Positions 44,291 through 53,904 of a stretch of DNA of 64,000 bases are shown piece by piece; the first letter of the stretch is position 1; each line of letters begins with the position of its first letter. The stretch lies in the NCBI GenBank assembly GCA_035610365.1, contig CM069437.1, forward strand, positions 58,552,093 to 58,616,092, written 5' to 3'. The notes under the pieces are model-generated. The model was not told where the DNA came from, did not search any database, and saw nothing but the letters and a program-made list of their open reading frames with translations. The position numbers and the translations under genes were made by a program. Source of the stretch: Aquatica leii (taxonomy: Eukaryota; Arthropoda; Insecta; Coleoptera; Lampyridae).

Positions 44291-46185
44291 CAGTGTGTCC
44301 GAAAAGTATGGAATATATTATACAGGTCGATAAATATGCACTTTACTCGAAAAAGTTGTAAATAAAAGTTGTTTATCACTTAGTTATCTACCACCTGGGA
44401 GATATTAATTTAAATTTTTGCTGTAAACAAAATCGCAACGAATAACACTTACATTTTTTTAAATGGCAAGGCACGTCTTTATTATACTCATTTCATAGAG
44501 TCTTTTTTTCTCTTTTCAACCATATGAAACTTGAATACCTTTACATCAAAAAATTTTCAAGAAAAACAAGGACATGTCTAACAAATTTATTTTACTGAGC
44601 AGTATTAATCAGGTACGTAATATGTAGTATTAAAACAATTGAATGTACTGTCATAATAGCAAATATTAAACTTTAAATATCTTTACATAAAATTGTTATA
44701 ACAAAAAAATGTATTTAAACTAAACTTACAATAAATGTTCAAAATGTAAACCATTCATAATTTGACAGTGGTAAATTCGATTTTTAAAACCATCGATTGC
44801 TTTTGAAATCATATCTCGAGTTATAGCTTTTATCTCAACTCTAATGCGATTTTTCAAATCTTCAACATTATCAGGTCTATTTACATAAATTTTGCTTTTA
44901 ATATAGCCCCAAAGAAAAAAATCTAGTGGACTTAAATCCGGCGAGGGAGCAGGCCATTCTATCGTACCTCTTCTGCCTATCCATGTATTTTGAAAAGTAT
45001 TATTAAGAAAGTGGCGGACATTAATTCCAAAATGTGGAGGTGTCCCGTCTTGTTGAAGCCATATTCTGTTATGAGGTATATCTGGATCTACTTCATGTGG
45101 AAATAACTTGGCCAAAGCAGGAACTAACTCAAATCTTAAGAAATCGAGATAAATATTCGCCTCGAAATTTGACTTCTAATCATTCCTACCCAGACGTTCA
45201 CTTTCTGCTGGTACTGGGTGTGTCCTTCTAGATACCAGTGAGGATTTTGTGAAGACCAGTAACCTGTGTTTTGTTTGTTAATTGTGCCGTTTAAACAAAA
45301 CGTGGCCTCATCAGTAAAAAGGATATTTTTATGAAAATGTGCATCTCGTTCAAGTTTGTTTGTTATTGTTTCACAAAACTCCAGCTTTCTGTCCAAATCG
45401 TCTTCAAATAATTCTTGAACTACACAAGCTTTATAAGGATGACATTTTTCTTTTTTTAAAACGTCATGTACAGCCAATTTATTCAAATTATGGTCTCTAG
45501 CAATTTGCCGAACAGAAATTTGTGGATTTTCCTCAACAGACAAGAACACATTTTCTCGTTCCACATTACTTAATGACAAAGGTCTACCAGTTCTACTCGC
45601 ATCTTTCACAGAACCTGTCTCTTGAAATTTCCGCCAAATTTTGCTTACCGTGGACTGCGAAATGTTTAATTCTGGATGCAAGTTATTAAATAAATTACAT
45701 ACTTCGTCTTGGGTTCTTCTTCTATCTCCATATCCCAGAATCATTAAAATTTCAATTTTATGTTTCTCAGCTAATTGAGCCATATTTCAAGCACTAACAA
45801 ATAGCAAAGTGTGACAGTGTTCTAAAGCGCATTCAATTGTTTCAAAGCTACATATTACGTACCTGAATAATACTGCTCAGTAAAATAAATTTGTTAGACA
45901 TGCCCTTGTTTTTCTTGAAAATTTTTTGATGTAAAAAGTATTCAAGTTTCATATGGTTGAAAAGAGAAAAAAAGACTCTATCAAATGAGTATAAGAAAGA
46001 TGTGCCTTGCCGTTTAAAAAAATGTAAGTGTTATTCGTTGCGATTTTGTTTACAGCAAAAATTTAAATTGATATCTGCCAGGTGGTAGATAACTAAGTGA
46101 TAAACAACTTTTATTTACAACTTTTTCGTGTAAAGTGCATATTTATCGACCTGTATAATATATTCCATACTTTTCGGACACACTG
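44291..46185 (-). mobile_element. Tc1/mariner transposon with TIRs of about 370 bp, 1895 bp
   Basis: Ends are CAGTGTGTCCGAAAAGTATG on both sides (44291-44310; opposite strand at 46166-46185), with TA target duplications (44289-44290; 46186-46187). The TIRs extend inward about 370 bp, with shared blocks such as gtagataactaagtgataaa and acatattacgtacctgaata. The pre-insertion sequence is seen in repeat R copy 1, which reads straight through this point. It encodes one transposase on the minus strand. The low arm divergence suggests a fairly recent insertion. Confidence 0.9.
44726..45783 (-). pseudogene. Tc1/mariner transposase, one internal frameshifting deletion
   Basis: ATG at 45783, stop at 44726-44728. 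N-terminal HTH (TQDEVCNLFNNLHPELNISQ, then STVSKIWRKFQETGSVKD), GRP linker (ASRTGRPLS) and second HTH (ISVRQIARDHNLNKLAVHDV). The catalytic core is NILFTDEATFCLNGTINKQN (first Asp), VNVWVGMI, then a frame break near 45170. It resumes as YLDFLRFELVPALAKLF, RIWLQQDGTPPHFGINVRHF (second Asp) and WPAPSPDLSPLDFFLWG (third Asp). Between the QQDG aspartate and the last D of SPDLSPLD I count 41 residues, as in the DD41D group. Apart from the break, which removes roughly ten residues, the protein is well preserved and ends in LHFEHLL. Confidence 0.85.
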
Positions 46186-46187
46186 TA

Positions 46188-46382
46188 TGTATTTTTCGAT
46201 ATCTTTTTTGGTTGTTTGGTATTGAATATACGGAATATTGCTTAATTTTGTCACCAGAAAATAGTATTTTACTTATGTGTTTTTTATGGAATAAAACGAT
46301 GTCGAACGATTTAGTGAATCCTTCTAAGCATAAGCAACGTTTAATAAAAATCCATAGTGACAAAAAGATAAGAATTTAACGA
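46188..46382 (-). repeat. Interspersed repeat R, copy 2 (outer part)
   Basis: Continuation of repeat R after the transposon. The minus strand contains FIKRCLCLEGFTKSFDIVLF, then KHISKILFSGDKIKQYSVYS, matching the 53-codon frame of copy 1. It ends at about 46382, where the hAT transposase frame begins. Confidence 0.7.
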
Positions 46383-47870
46383 CTTTTCAAACAATCGAAG
46401 AAAAACATTTGAAAACACCAACATTGCCAGAAATTATAGGAACAAAATCACGATGAAGTGCTTCTTATAATATTTCTTTAATGATTGAGCCGCACACTAT
46501 TGGTAAAGAACTTATTCTACCAGCTGTAAGATAATACGCACCGTGTCGCACAAACCAGCTTTCGATATTATAAAAAGAATCTACAGGGTAATAATACTGT
46601 ACGAAAAAAGATTGACGAAATGGCTCAGAGTGTAGAAACATTTTAATTCTTTATTCAGTTTGACGACTCAACATTACCAGGAAATAAAGCTTTACCTTTA
46701 GCTTATGTGAAATTTCTAAAGGAAGAAATTGTTATTTGCTAAATGTTTAGAAACTGATACAAAAGGTATAACGCTATTTACTGAATTAAAAAGATTTTTT
46801 GATGTAAAAGTTATACCCTTGACTAATATCATCTACGTTGCTACTGACAGTGTTCAGGCAATGGTAGGACGACACCGAGGCATTCTGGCATACTTAAAAC
46901 AAGTTATATCAAATGTATTATCTGTGCATTGTGTCAATCATCAACATCATTTGGTCGCAAAAAACTTTAGTGACTACTAGTCACTACATGACATCATTAG
47001 AACAGTTAATAAAATCAAAAGGAATGCCTTAACTGATAGATTATTTGCTCAATTTTGTTTGGAAAATGATGATGACTATAATCGTTTACTATTTAACACA
47101 GAAGTACCTTAGTTATGCAAGTTTGAATTGCTTCTATTCAATCTTTAATTCAGTCTTGGAGTTCCTAGAGAGTAAAGACAATGATTTGCATCACAATTTA
47201 ATCATCTTAAAAATGACATCGCTTATATGACCAATACATTGGCCAGATTTAACGAGACTAATTTGAAACTACAAAGTAACACATTAAATTTAATTACTGC
47301 TAAAAGTGTAATATTTGCGTTTGTTGCAAAACTTTTGCTGTACAAACAAAACTTAGGAAGAGAAAGATGTTTTCAGTTCAAAATTGCCAAATAGAGATGA
47401 AGATTTGTTTGCTTATTGTCAACACCTAACGGCGCTTCATTTGGACCTTACCCAAAGATTTGAAAACATTCTTCATTTGAATATTTCCAACTGGGCGTTG
47501 AACTCTTTTGCAAGTAGTCAAACTCAAAGCACAAATATCAAATGAATACATGCTAGTACAGAACCAACTTATTGAATTATATACAAATGAGAAGCTAAAA
47601 GCAGTGTTTAAACAAGGATACAACAACTTCTGATTAGAAAAACAGATCCCAATTTCATATCAAGCATTATGGGTTATTGTACAGAAGCTATTAATTGGTT
47701 TTCCTTCTTCCTATTTGATAGAACGTGAATTCAGTGCCGTTATGAGCCTCATCACAAAAAAAGAAACCGACTAGAAATTAGTACTCGTGAGAATTTCCAG
47801 TTGCCACTCACAAAAATTGTGCCGGACATTCATAGCATATTCCATCAGGTTCAACCAAGTCATTAAACAT
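46383..47870 (+). pseudogene. hAT transposase, ZBED5/SCAND3-like, without its zinc finger
   Basis: Plus-strand blocks: KHLKTPTLPEIIGTKS, then SYNISLMI, then a PHTIGKELILPAV block at about 46490-46530. The best-preserved part is 46729-46980: LETDTKGITLFTELKRFFDV, then NIIYVATDSVQAMVGRHRGI (first acidic catalytic residue in the VATD context) and VLSVHCVNHQHHLVAKNFS (conserved CxxHxxxL region). It continues with LFAQFCLENDDDYNRLLFNT, NTLARFNETNLKLQSNTLNL and VIFAFVAKLLLYKQNLGRER. The C-terminal dimerisation remnant FPSSYLIEREFSAVMSLITK follows near 47700-47760. Many stops. This group also gave rise to domesticated vertebrate genes, but there is no sign of domestication here. Confidence 0.8.
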
Positions 47871-48103
47871 TTTTTTTGTATTTTAAAACGATAATTATGA
47901 CTTTAAGAAATACCTACTTCTTCAACAAAATGTTTTATTTATATTTTATTTTTACGCCACTTTTTAGCATTCAAGACATCAAAGTTAAATTTATAGTTTT
48001 TCTATTATGCATTTATGTAGTTTTTTCACTCAGGGGTTTGTGGGTAAGTTATGACTATACAAGAGGTCCGTGCACCAAAAGTTTGGGAACCAATGGTTTA
48101 GGT

Positions 48104-49480
48104 GAAATGGGGCCTAAAGTAAGTCATTTAAAACTTGATCATCACACTACCAATTATTTACTTGCAGAACTTTTTTAAGTAGAATTGTGTTTAAGTTAAC
48201 TAGATATGTTATCTAAAAAAATTATTCAAAACATAACAGACAACACTAAATCTAATACATTTCTTTATTGTACATAACTATTACAAATACTCCTAGTGAT
48301 TACATATAGCATGTATTGACTTATAAGTAACAAAAACAAATAAGAAACGTATTTGTAACATAATAACAAAAGCAAGATGGTATTTATTATAGTTAATTAC
48401 AAGACGTTTAGTAAACATAAACAAAAGTAAATATTCTTATAACTATATAAATAGATAAATTAACAAAAACGTTTTTGTCAAACAGTTTCTGGGAATGAAA
48501 GGCATAGTAAGGTTTCCAGTGATAAAAATACCAGCTGGAAAAGTTTTTTTTTTTAATTTCGTTTGACTTGACTTTCATCTATAGTATACTGTTATAAATT
48601 GTAATTTTCCAAACAATTAGTTTTCGACATATTAACACTAATACAAATTATTTAAATCTAATGTTTGATTAAATCTATAAAAACGAAATACGATTTAATT
48701 TTTAGAAAAATTATTTTACTCCTTTCGATAGTTAAAAAACCAACTAAAACGTAATTTGTTTGAACAATACCGTAATATAATATATTTTGGTGCTAATTAG
48801 AACACAGGTATCTAAGTAAAGTACTGTAAGTCCCCCAACTTGATCAATTTTAAATTTTATGTTTATTTTGTAAATAAGTCTGCGACAACAAGTTTACAAA
48901 ACGCTAAACGATGCGAATCACATATACAAATCAAATTTTTGTGCTGCCAACATTGCAAACATCAATATTCGATCGTTAGTGTAGTTACGTAATGTGCAAA
49001 AAAAGCTGTAGTGTGGCAAAATGAAAATTAGAAATTCTCATGAAACTAAGTGCTCAAAGTCAATTATTATATTAGAACGACATGTAGAAGTTATTTAAAA
49101 ATGTTTTGAACTTTAGTTAAAATTGAAAAATACTATATTAAAATAAATGTCATATTTGACAGATTTAGTAATATGTGTAGTACCAACGTTATACATGTTT
49201 TTTTAAATTTTTTTTTAAAGAATATAATTTCACAAAGGATAAAACAAAAAATAATGTACGTTACGTAAATTACTAGTGTAACGGCAAGTTTAAACTTATG
49301 AAATAATAAAATATGAGTGATCAAATTCATACGCTGAGTGAGACTACTTTGATTGATTAAATTAAAATGCACCAGCCTACTGGTACAACCCAAAAACAGT
49401 TAAATTTCGCCCTGTTTGAAAATCGATCAAATAGTTTTTTTTTATAAATCCTGTATTTCTATAGTACGGCGACTTTAAAA
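48104..49480. other. Non-coding, no recognisable feature
   Basis: AT-rich DNA between the ZBED5-like hAT and the CACTA-like element. Short chance frames only. Confidence 0.4.
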
Positions 49481-49496
49481 CACTGCTTATAATTTC

Positions 49497-49600
49497 CGGA
49501 AAGACATCGTTAAGATATACAGAAGATATCTTTTGTTACAAAGATTGATATCTTACAGATATCTTTGCAAGACATCTCTAAAATGTCCTTTAAAGGCATG
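49497..49600. repeat. Left subterminal AAGATATCTT array of the CACTA-like element
   Basis: At least five motifs of the AAGATRTCTT class within 100 bp (gttaagatat, cagaagatatctttt, ttgatatctt, cagatatcttt, caagacatctct). They start about 16 bp inside the CACTG tip. Confidence 0.6.
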
Positions 49601-49649
49601 TTTCTATTATTCACATTACAGCACAAAAAAAGCAAAATTAGTACTTTAT

Positions 49650-50146
49650 TTAAATAACAAAACAATAACAAAACGATTTGTTCATTACATGCTTCTTTCT
49701 GTCAAAAGCCCTCCGCACCCACAACTGGATGGATTGTTCAATTTCTTGCCTTTCGCTTTTTTTTAGCCACAGAGGCAGATTCTGAAAAATATGTGAAATA
49801 AGTTATATTTACACAATGTCTTGCCTTTTTTAATTAAATATTAGAGCTTTTAAAACATTAATTAACCTTTGTCTTTGAAAACTTTTTCTAGCACAGAAAA
49901 CAATAGAGAGATAATAAGTGAGCAAAATATAATTAGATATCCTATACAGATTTTGTAAGATATAGAAATTAAGTAATAATACCCACCTATTACTAAAGTG
50001 GCAACTTTTAAAGTTTTGAAAACTTTTTTGCCTTTCCTGCTCAACCAACTATAACTAAGGGCTAATTTATTAGTCAATATTAACTTTAGTGTTTTCGACA
50101 CAAAACTGTAGGTAGTCAAACCACCCACTCTTGAAAGTTCTGTAAC
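49650..50146 (-). CDS. DUF4806-domain exons (locus 2), 3' end of the CACTA-like element
   Basis: The exon 50146-49987 follows an acceptor (gttttattttag). It encodes VTELSRVGGLTTYSFVSKTL, then ILTNKLALSYSW and RKGKKVFKTLKVATLVI, the main DUF4806 block (GG, TN.LAL.YSW, KK.F). A gtgggt donor follows. The last exon 49781-49650 follows atttttcag and reads ERQEIEQSIQLWVRRAFDRK, the usual C-terminal W.rrA..R helix. It then runs to a TAA at 49650-49652 that overlaps an AATAAA signal. With standard splicing the frame of the second exon is off by one; removing one A from the A8 run at its start would restore the domain frame, so a homopolymer indel is likely. DUF4806 has no known biochemical role; in insects it occurs in many unplaced, possibly transposon-linked proteins. 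Confidence 0.6.
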
Positions 50147-50780
50147 CTAAAATAAAACACTTTTTAGACATAAGATAAAGACAATAAAAAGGTATAGCTT
50201 AATTTAAAAACTGTTTCACTACTTCACCAACACACTTTATTTTTATCTCCACATGAACTAAGTTAGCTTTAGTTAGTTTTAATCTTCTTCTGGTGATGCT
50301 AATCTAGTTAGCGAAGCACGTGTAGATATTTAAAAATTGTTTTCGTGAAGTAGTAAAAATGGTTTTTGAATTTAAGAGGTATAAAAACTATTTAAATGTT
50401 AAAAAAAATGGATTACAAATTGTATGATATGAAATTTGTAGTGTTAGTATTTGGTTCAATGTAAATAAACTGCACAAATTAAAATTACGCAGTAAGTTTG
50501 TTGTATGTTAGGCACCTCAATAAAAACTTACAGCATTTTTAAAGTTTTCTTTTTGTTTATATTTTTTGCTAGCACAGTTATTTTTAAGAGACCCTGTAGG
50601 TGGCTGTGTGGACAGTTTTTAAATAGAACACCCTGTATGAATAAAGCCTAATACAGTGTGATTAAAAAACTGAGATACACAAAAAAAGTTTTTGTTTCAT
50701 CTTTTGGTGTGTGGACAAAAATCATACCTTTATCCAAACAGTCTTTGCAATGATAATTATTGCAAGTATAGGATTTATCC

Positions 50781-51619
50781 TGCAACAACTAAAACTCATT
50801 ATGTATACTTTCATCCGCCTCTTTTGGTTCTAGGTTTTCCTCATCATTAACATTTTTAAAAATCTTTTCTGTTGTCTGGTGTATTCCGTTTCCTTAAAAA
50901 AAATACTTTAAAATAATTTAAAAAAATAAATTAAGAAGAACTTACCAGGTCATATATAGACCTGCTTAAATTTTGAAGCCTCGTTTTGTTTATATTTTGA
51001 AATAGAAGGTGGTCGAGGCAAACTACTGTCATCCTGTATGAAATCATCACTACTGAACAGAATTTTTTGAATCCTTTTTCTCTTAGTTTATAAATTATAA
51101 ATGCCAACCATCCTTACACATTTGTGTCCAAAAATAGATATAAAGATAGTATAAACTTGACTTTTCGAGCTTTTTGCTAAAGGTATACCATCAATATTAT
51201 TAACAAGTAAGCTTATTAAGTCAGAATCTTTAAATAAATTAAAATGGTAGTATTCACCCGGGTGAACAGGTTCCGTTATATTTTTTGTTGTTGTATTGAG
51301 CAAAGTGCGAGCATCCAAGGGTAAAAGTTCAATAACCTGATCATACAAAAGTTTGAGAAGATCTGTAGTCGCTACATTTGAAGTATTGTATTTTATGGCC
51401 CAGCTTGCTAATTTATCTTTTAAAAGTATCTCGACTTCACAATTATTTTCCGTATCGGAATTTTCAGATTCAAATTCAGAGAATGGTGGTTGCAAATTAG
51501 GTTGTTTTAGAACGTCTTCAATTAAATCAAAATCTTCATTCTCACGCTGATATAAAACTGTTGTAATCCTACGATTTGTTTCGTCTATAGTTTTCGTGGT
51601 TGTCAATAAAAAAAACGAC
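50781..51619 (-). CDS. Transposase-like exon and small acidic exons of the CACTA-like element
   Basis: The main exon 51619-51088 follows an acceptor (tttatttaacag). It encodes an acidic N-part (FDLIEDVLKQPNLQPPFSEF and DTENNCEVEILL), then LASWAIKYNTSNVATTDLLK, LLPLDARTLLNTT, GEYYHFNLF and VNNIDGIPLAKSSKSQVY. The string of W..KYN.....T.LL..L, DxRTLLxT, GxYxxxxL and NIDGxPxxKSS matches, from memory, the N-terminal half of a group of animal transposase-like proteins in EnSpm-type elements. It stops at 51088, before any catalytic segment. Two smaller exon-like pieces follow: about 51068-50942 (QKILFSSDDFIQDDSSLPRP, then a stop before the donor) and 50892-50781 (IHQTTEKIFKNVNDEENLEP). They would link to the DUF4806 exons. 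Exon joining is inferred. Confidence 0.5.
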
Positions 51620-51796
51620 CTGTTAAATAAATTTAACTTTATTGAAACGATTTGATGCTTTTAAATGCAACGCCAGACACAGAGTTCTCTTTGTCGTTGG
51701 TGTGTGTTTTTTATATACCTATAAAATGGTTTTCCAAGAAAGTTGCAACAAAGGGTTGAGAACAAGTTGCAACTTGTTATAACTTGTACTTACATA

Positions 51797-51992
51797 GGTA
51801 TCACAACAAAACAGTTTGGAGTTGTAATAAGTTAAGTGTTAATATGTCGCTATTTTCCACTACATCTGCAGCTTCCATACTTCTAGATGCATTATTATGA
51901 AACGAGCTTGCAGGTTCTGAATGTGATTTTTGAAAGCTTAGTTTGGCTCTTTTAGCCTGCATATAATATTTTTGTAAATTGTTTCGTTGCAT
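51797..51992 (-). CDS. Possible first exon of the CACTA-like element gene
   Basis: ATG at 51992 opening MQRNNLQKYYMQAKRAKLSF, then a serine/asparagine-rich stretch (SHSEPASSFHNNASRSM). A strong gtaagt donor follows at about 51796. A stop (TGA at 51801-51803) lies just before the donor in this frame, so either the exon uses another frame or it is broken. The basic N-terminus would suit nuclear import. Weak evidence. Confidence 0.35.
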
Positions 51993-52364
51993 TGTAATGC
52001 TAACCTAAAATCTTATAACCTACGTACCTAACACTCAACTTTGCCAATATTCATTTAAAAACACTACACAAAAACGCACAGTAGGTTTTCGCACTTTGAT
52101 TCAATCAGATAACCAAGTTTAAATAACCGCTTCGACCATTAAACAATATAAACCCGTAACAGAGCTTCGAGAAGTGTAACACATGTGAACATAACCAACG
52201 TAATAAAACATGTTATATTTAATATTGACGTGGACGCGTCTCATCATTGGTTCGATTTGAATAACGCGCCATTCAATGCGCATTCGTTTGTTTGACGTAA
52301 CGATCGTCAAACTATTTATTAAATATTATTACAATAAAAGTTATTTGACCTAAACAACCGTAAA

Positions 52365-52505
52365 AAAGATATCTTTGAGATGTGCATTATTTAACATCTT
52401 AAAGATATATTGAAAAAGATATCTTTAAGATATCCTATAAATGTCGTATGGCATTCAGATGTTAATAGGATGTAAAAAAGATATCTCTAAGACGTCTTGT
52501 GTTAT
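52365..52505. repeat. Right subterminal AAGATATCTT array of the CACTA-like element
   Basis: Motifs aaagatatcttt, aacatcttaaagatat, aaagatatctttaagatatc, cagatgtta, and aaagatatctctaagacgtct occupy about 140 bp just inside the right tip. This is the same motif class as at the left tip and at 26335-26510. Confidence 0.6.
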
Positions 52506-52539
52506 ATGGGTAAGAATGTGTAAAGGTGTGACCCGTAAC

Positions 52540-52977
52540 TTGTCGGTTTCGGTAATATAGCGGTGATGAGTACCGTTAAAATATCAGTATTCGCAAGGCG
52601 ACTTATGATCCTTATCAACCGATGTGCCGGCAAGCATACGTTTCTATGTTTCCCGGTAGCACATGTCGTAATGTATCGGTGAAATTATCAAAATACTTGG
52701 TAATAGTATCTCGAGACACACTTGCTTTTATCTGATTTATATTTGCTGATACACGTTGTGCCACAATCTGCAATTCTTTTGTGTCGCTTTAGTAAACTGT
52801 AAATTCTGTCTTTTCCCGTCTTATTATTTTGGAATGTAGCAACTGTGCGATCTGTTCTGACGCTGCCCTTGTCTACAAGTTTGAATCAATTACTTTTTAC
52901 AAAGTCTCCTCTAACTGTTCCGAGATGCAATTTCTATATTGGCGACGGCCAGGCGTTTTTTGGTACACACGTACCAT
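52540..52977 (-). pseudogene. Pogo-like transposase N-terminal fragment (psq-type HTH)
   Basis: From an ATG at 52977 the minus strand reads MVRVYQKTPGRRQYRNC, then EQLEETL, then KVIDSNL, the start of a pipsqueak/CENP-B-like HTH found in pogo-type transposases. Further on come KASVSRDTITKYFDNFTDTL and PGNIETYA, resembling the region before the YDETN catalytic motif. The catalytic core is absent. Stops and frame changes occur. It abuts the right tip of the CACTA-like element. Confidence 0.5.
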
Positions 52978-53419
52978 CTAAAAAAGGAAAGTAGTTAGTT
53001 AGTAGTTATTAATAAGACGACTTTGATCATAAATTAAATGTTTTGACACTGCATGGTATTTGTAGTCAATTGTAATTCTTTGAACATATAGTCAATATCA
53101 CAGACTAAATAGACAAAATATTTATTGAGCTTCTTTTGCAACTTAAAGTTAAAGAAAAAGATTATCTAAAGCTGAGTGCATAGACCAAAATTTTATATTG
53201 GTTAACAACCAACGCCTTACCGGAACGCTACTTTTTCAAATAGCAAAAGCTAACATCTACAAAAAACATTACTTTAACAACTGACTTATATTAGCGTCTG
53301 CCAAAAGTATAAATAAATAAAACAAATAGATGTAAAACACGCTAAAGATGACCCAAATTATTGGGACACTATTAGCCAGACCAATACTAAATTGCAAGTT
53401 TTGCATTTTTCTGATTTTC

Positions 53420-53628
53420 TTTCAATAACTACTTCTTTAACAATATGTTTCATCTATATTTTATTTTTACCTCACCATTTACCATTCATGACATCAAGTT
53501 TAAATTTGTAATTTTTCTATTATGCATTTATTTAGTTTTTTCACTCAGGGGTCCGTGGGCAAATTTTATTTATGGAAATGGGTCTACAGGCTAAAAGAAT
53601 TTGGGAACCACTTGACTGAGCTAAATTA
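53420..53628 (+). repeat. Solo 3' end of the ZBED5-like hAT family
   Basis: Aligns with 47905-48095, the 3' end of the hAT element. Shared blocks are atttttctattatgcattta, tttttcactcaggggt.cgtggg and a terminal tttgggaaccactt. No coding part is attached, so it is a truncated copy. Confidence 0.75.
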
Positions 53629-53904
53629 AACAAATTTTATTAATACATCTTGCTTGTCATATATACAGTTTAAATGAGTTTATTAACCTTGGGATTACCA
53701 AACAATTTTTGAGGCGCCGATTACCAAGTGGGGTCAGATTTGACCCCAAGTTTTTTTTCTTATTTTGTAAAGAAAAACCGATTAATTTGTAATGGTAACA
53801 TTTATTAATATTTTAAATTATCGTTAGATTTAATATAAACTAATAAAAATATAAAAATAAAATGTAAACATAAATTAGTAAGGGCAACAACTATTACATA
53901 TTAT

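Larger units (their letters stand above)
43308..48095 (+). mobile_element. hAT transposon, ZBED5/Buster-like, 4.8 kb with nested insertions
   Basis: The left end CAGTGATTCTTAAAGTGG (43308-43325) and right end (opposite strand CATTGGTTCCCAAACTTTTG, to 48095) are the degenerate TIRs of the ZBED5-like hAT group. Bases cctatggaccc / gcacggacc follow in both. Target duplications are gtttagat (43300-43307) and gtttaggt (48096-48103), 7 of 8 matching. The N-terminal BED-finger part was not found; its place is taken by repeat R copy 2 and a Tc1/mariner element. A second copy of this family's 3' end lies at 53420-53628. Confidence 0.85.
49481..52520 (-). mobile_element. Putative CACTA/EnSpm-like transposon carrying DUF4806 and transposase-like exons
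   Basis: The left terminus reads CACTGCTTATAATTTCCGG then AAAGACATCGTTAAGATAT (from 49481). The right terminus on the opposite strand reads CACATTCTTACCCATATAAC then ACAAGACGTCTTAGAGATAT (from 52520). They share CAC..CTTA at the tip and AAGACRTC..TA.GATAT inside. Subterminal arrays of AAGATATCTT-like motifs lie just inside both ends (49497-49590 and 52365-52505). Between them, on the minus strand, are a possible first exon, an exon resembling animal EnSpm-type transposase N-termini (DARTLLNT...NIDGIPLAKSS) and DUF4806 exons ending at a stop with an overlapping AATAAA. CAC tips and dense subterminal repeats are CACTA hallmarks. Target duplication (2-3 bp) is unclear (aaa versus taa). The catalytic core of the transposase is missing. 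Confidence 0.55.
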
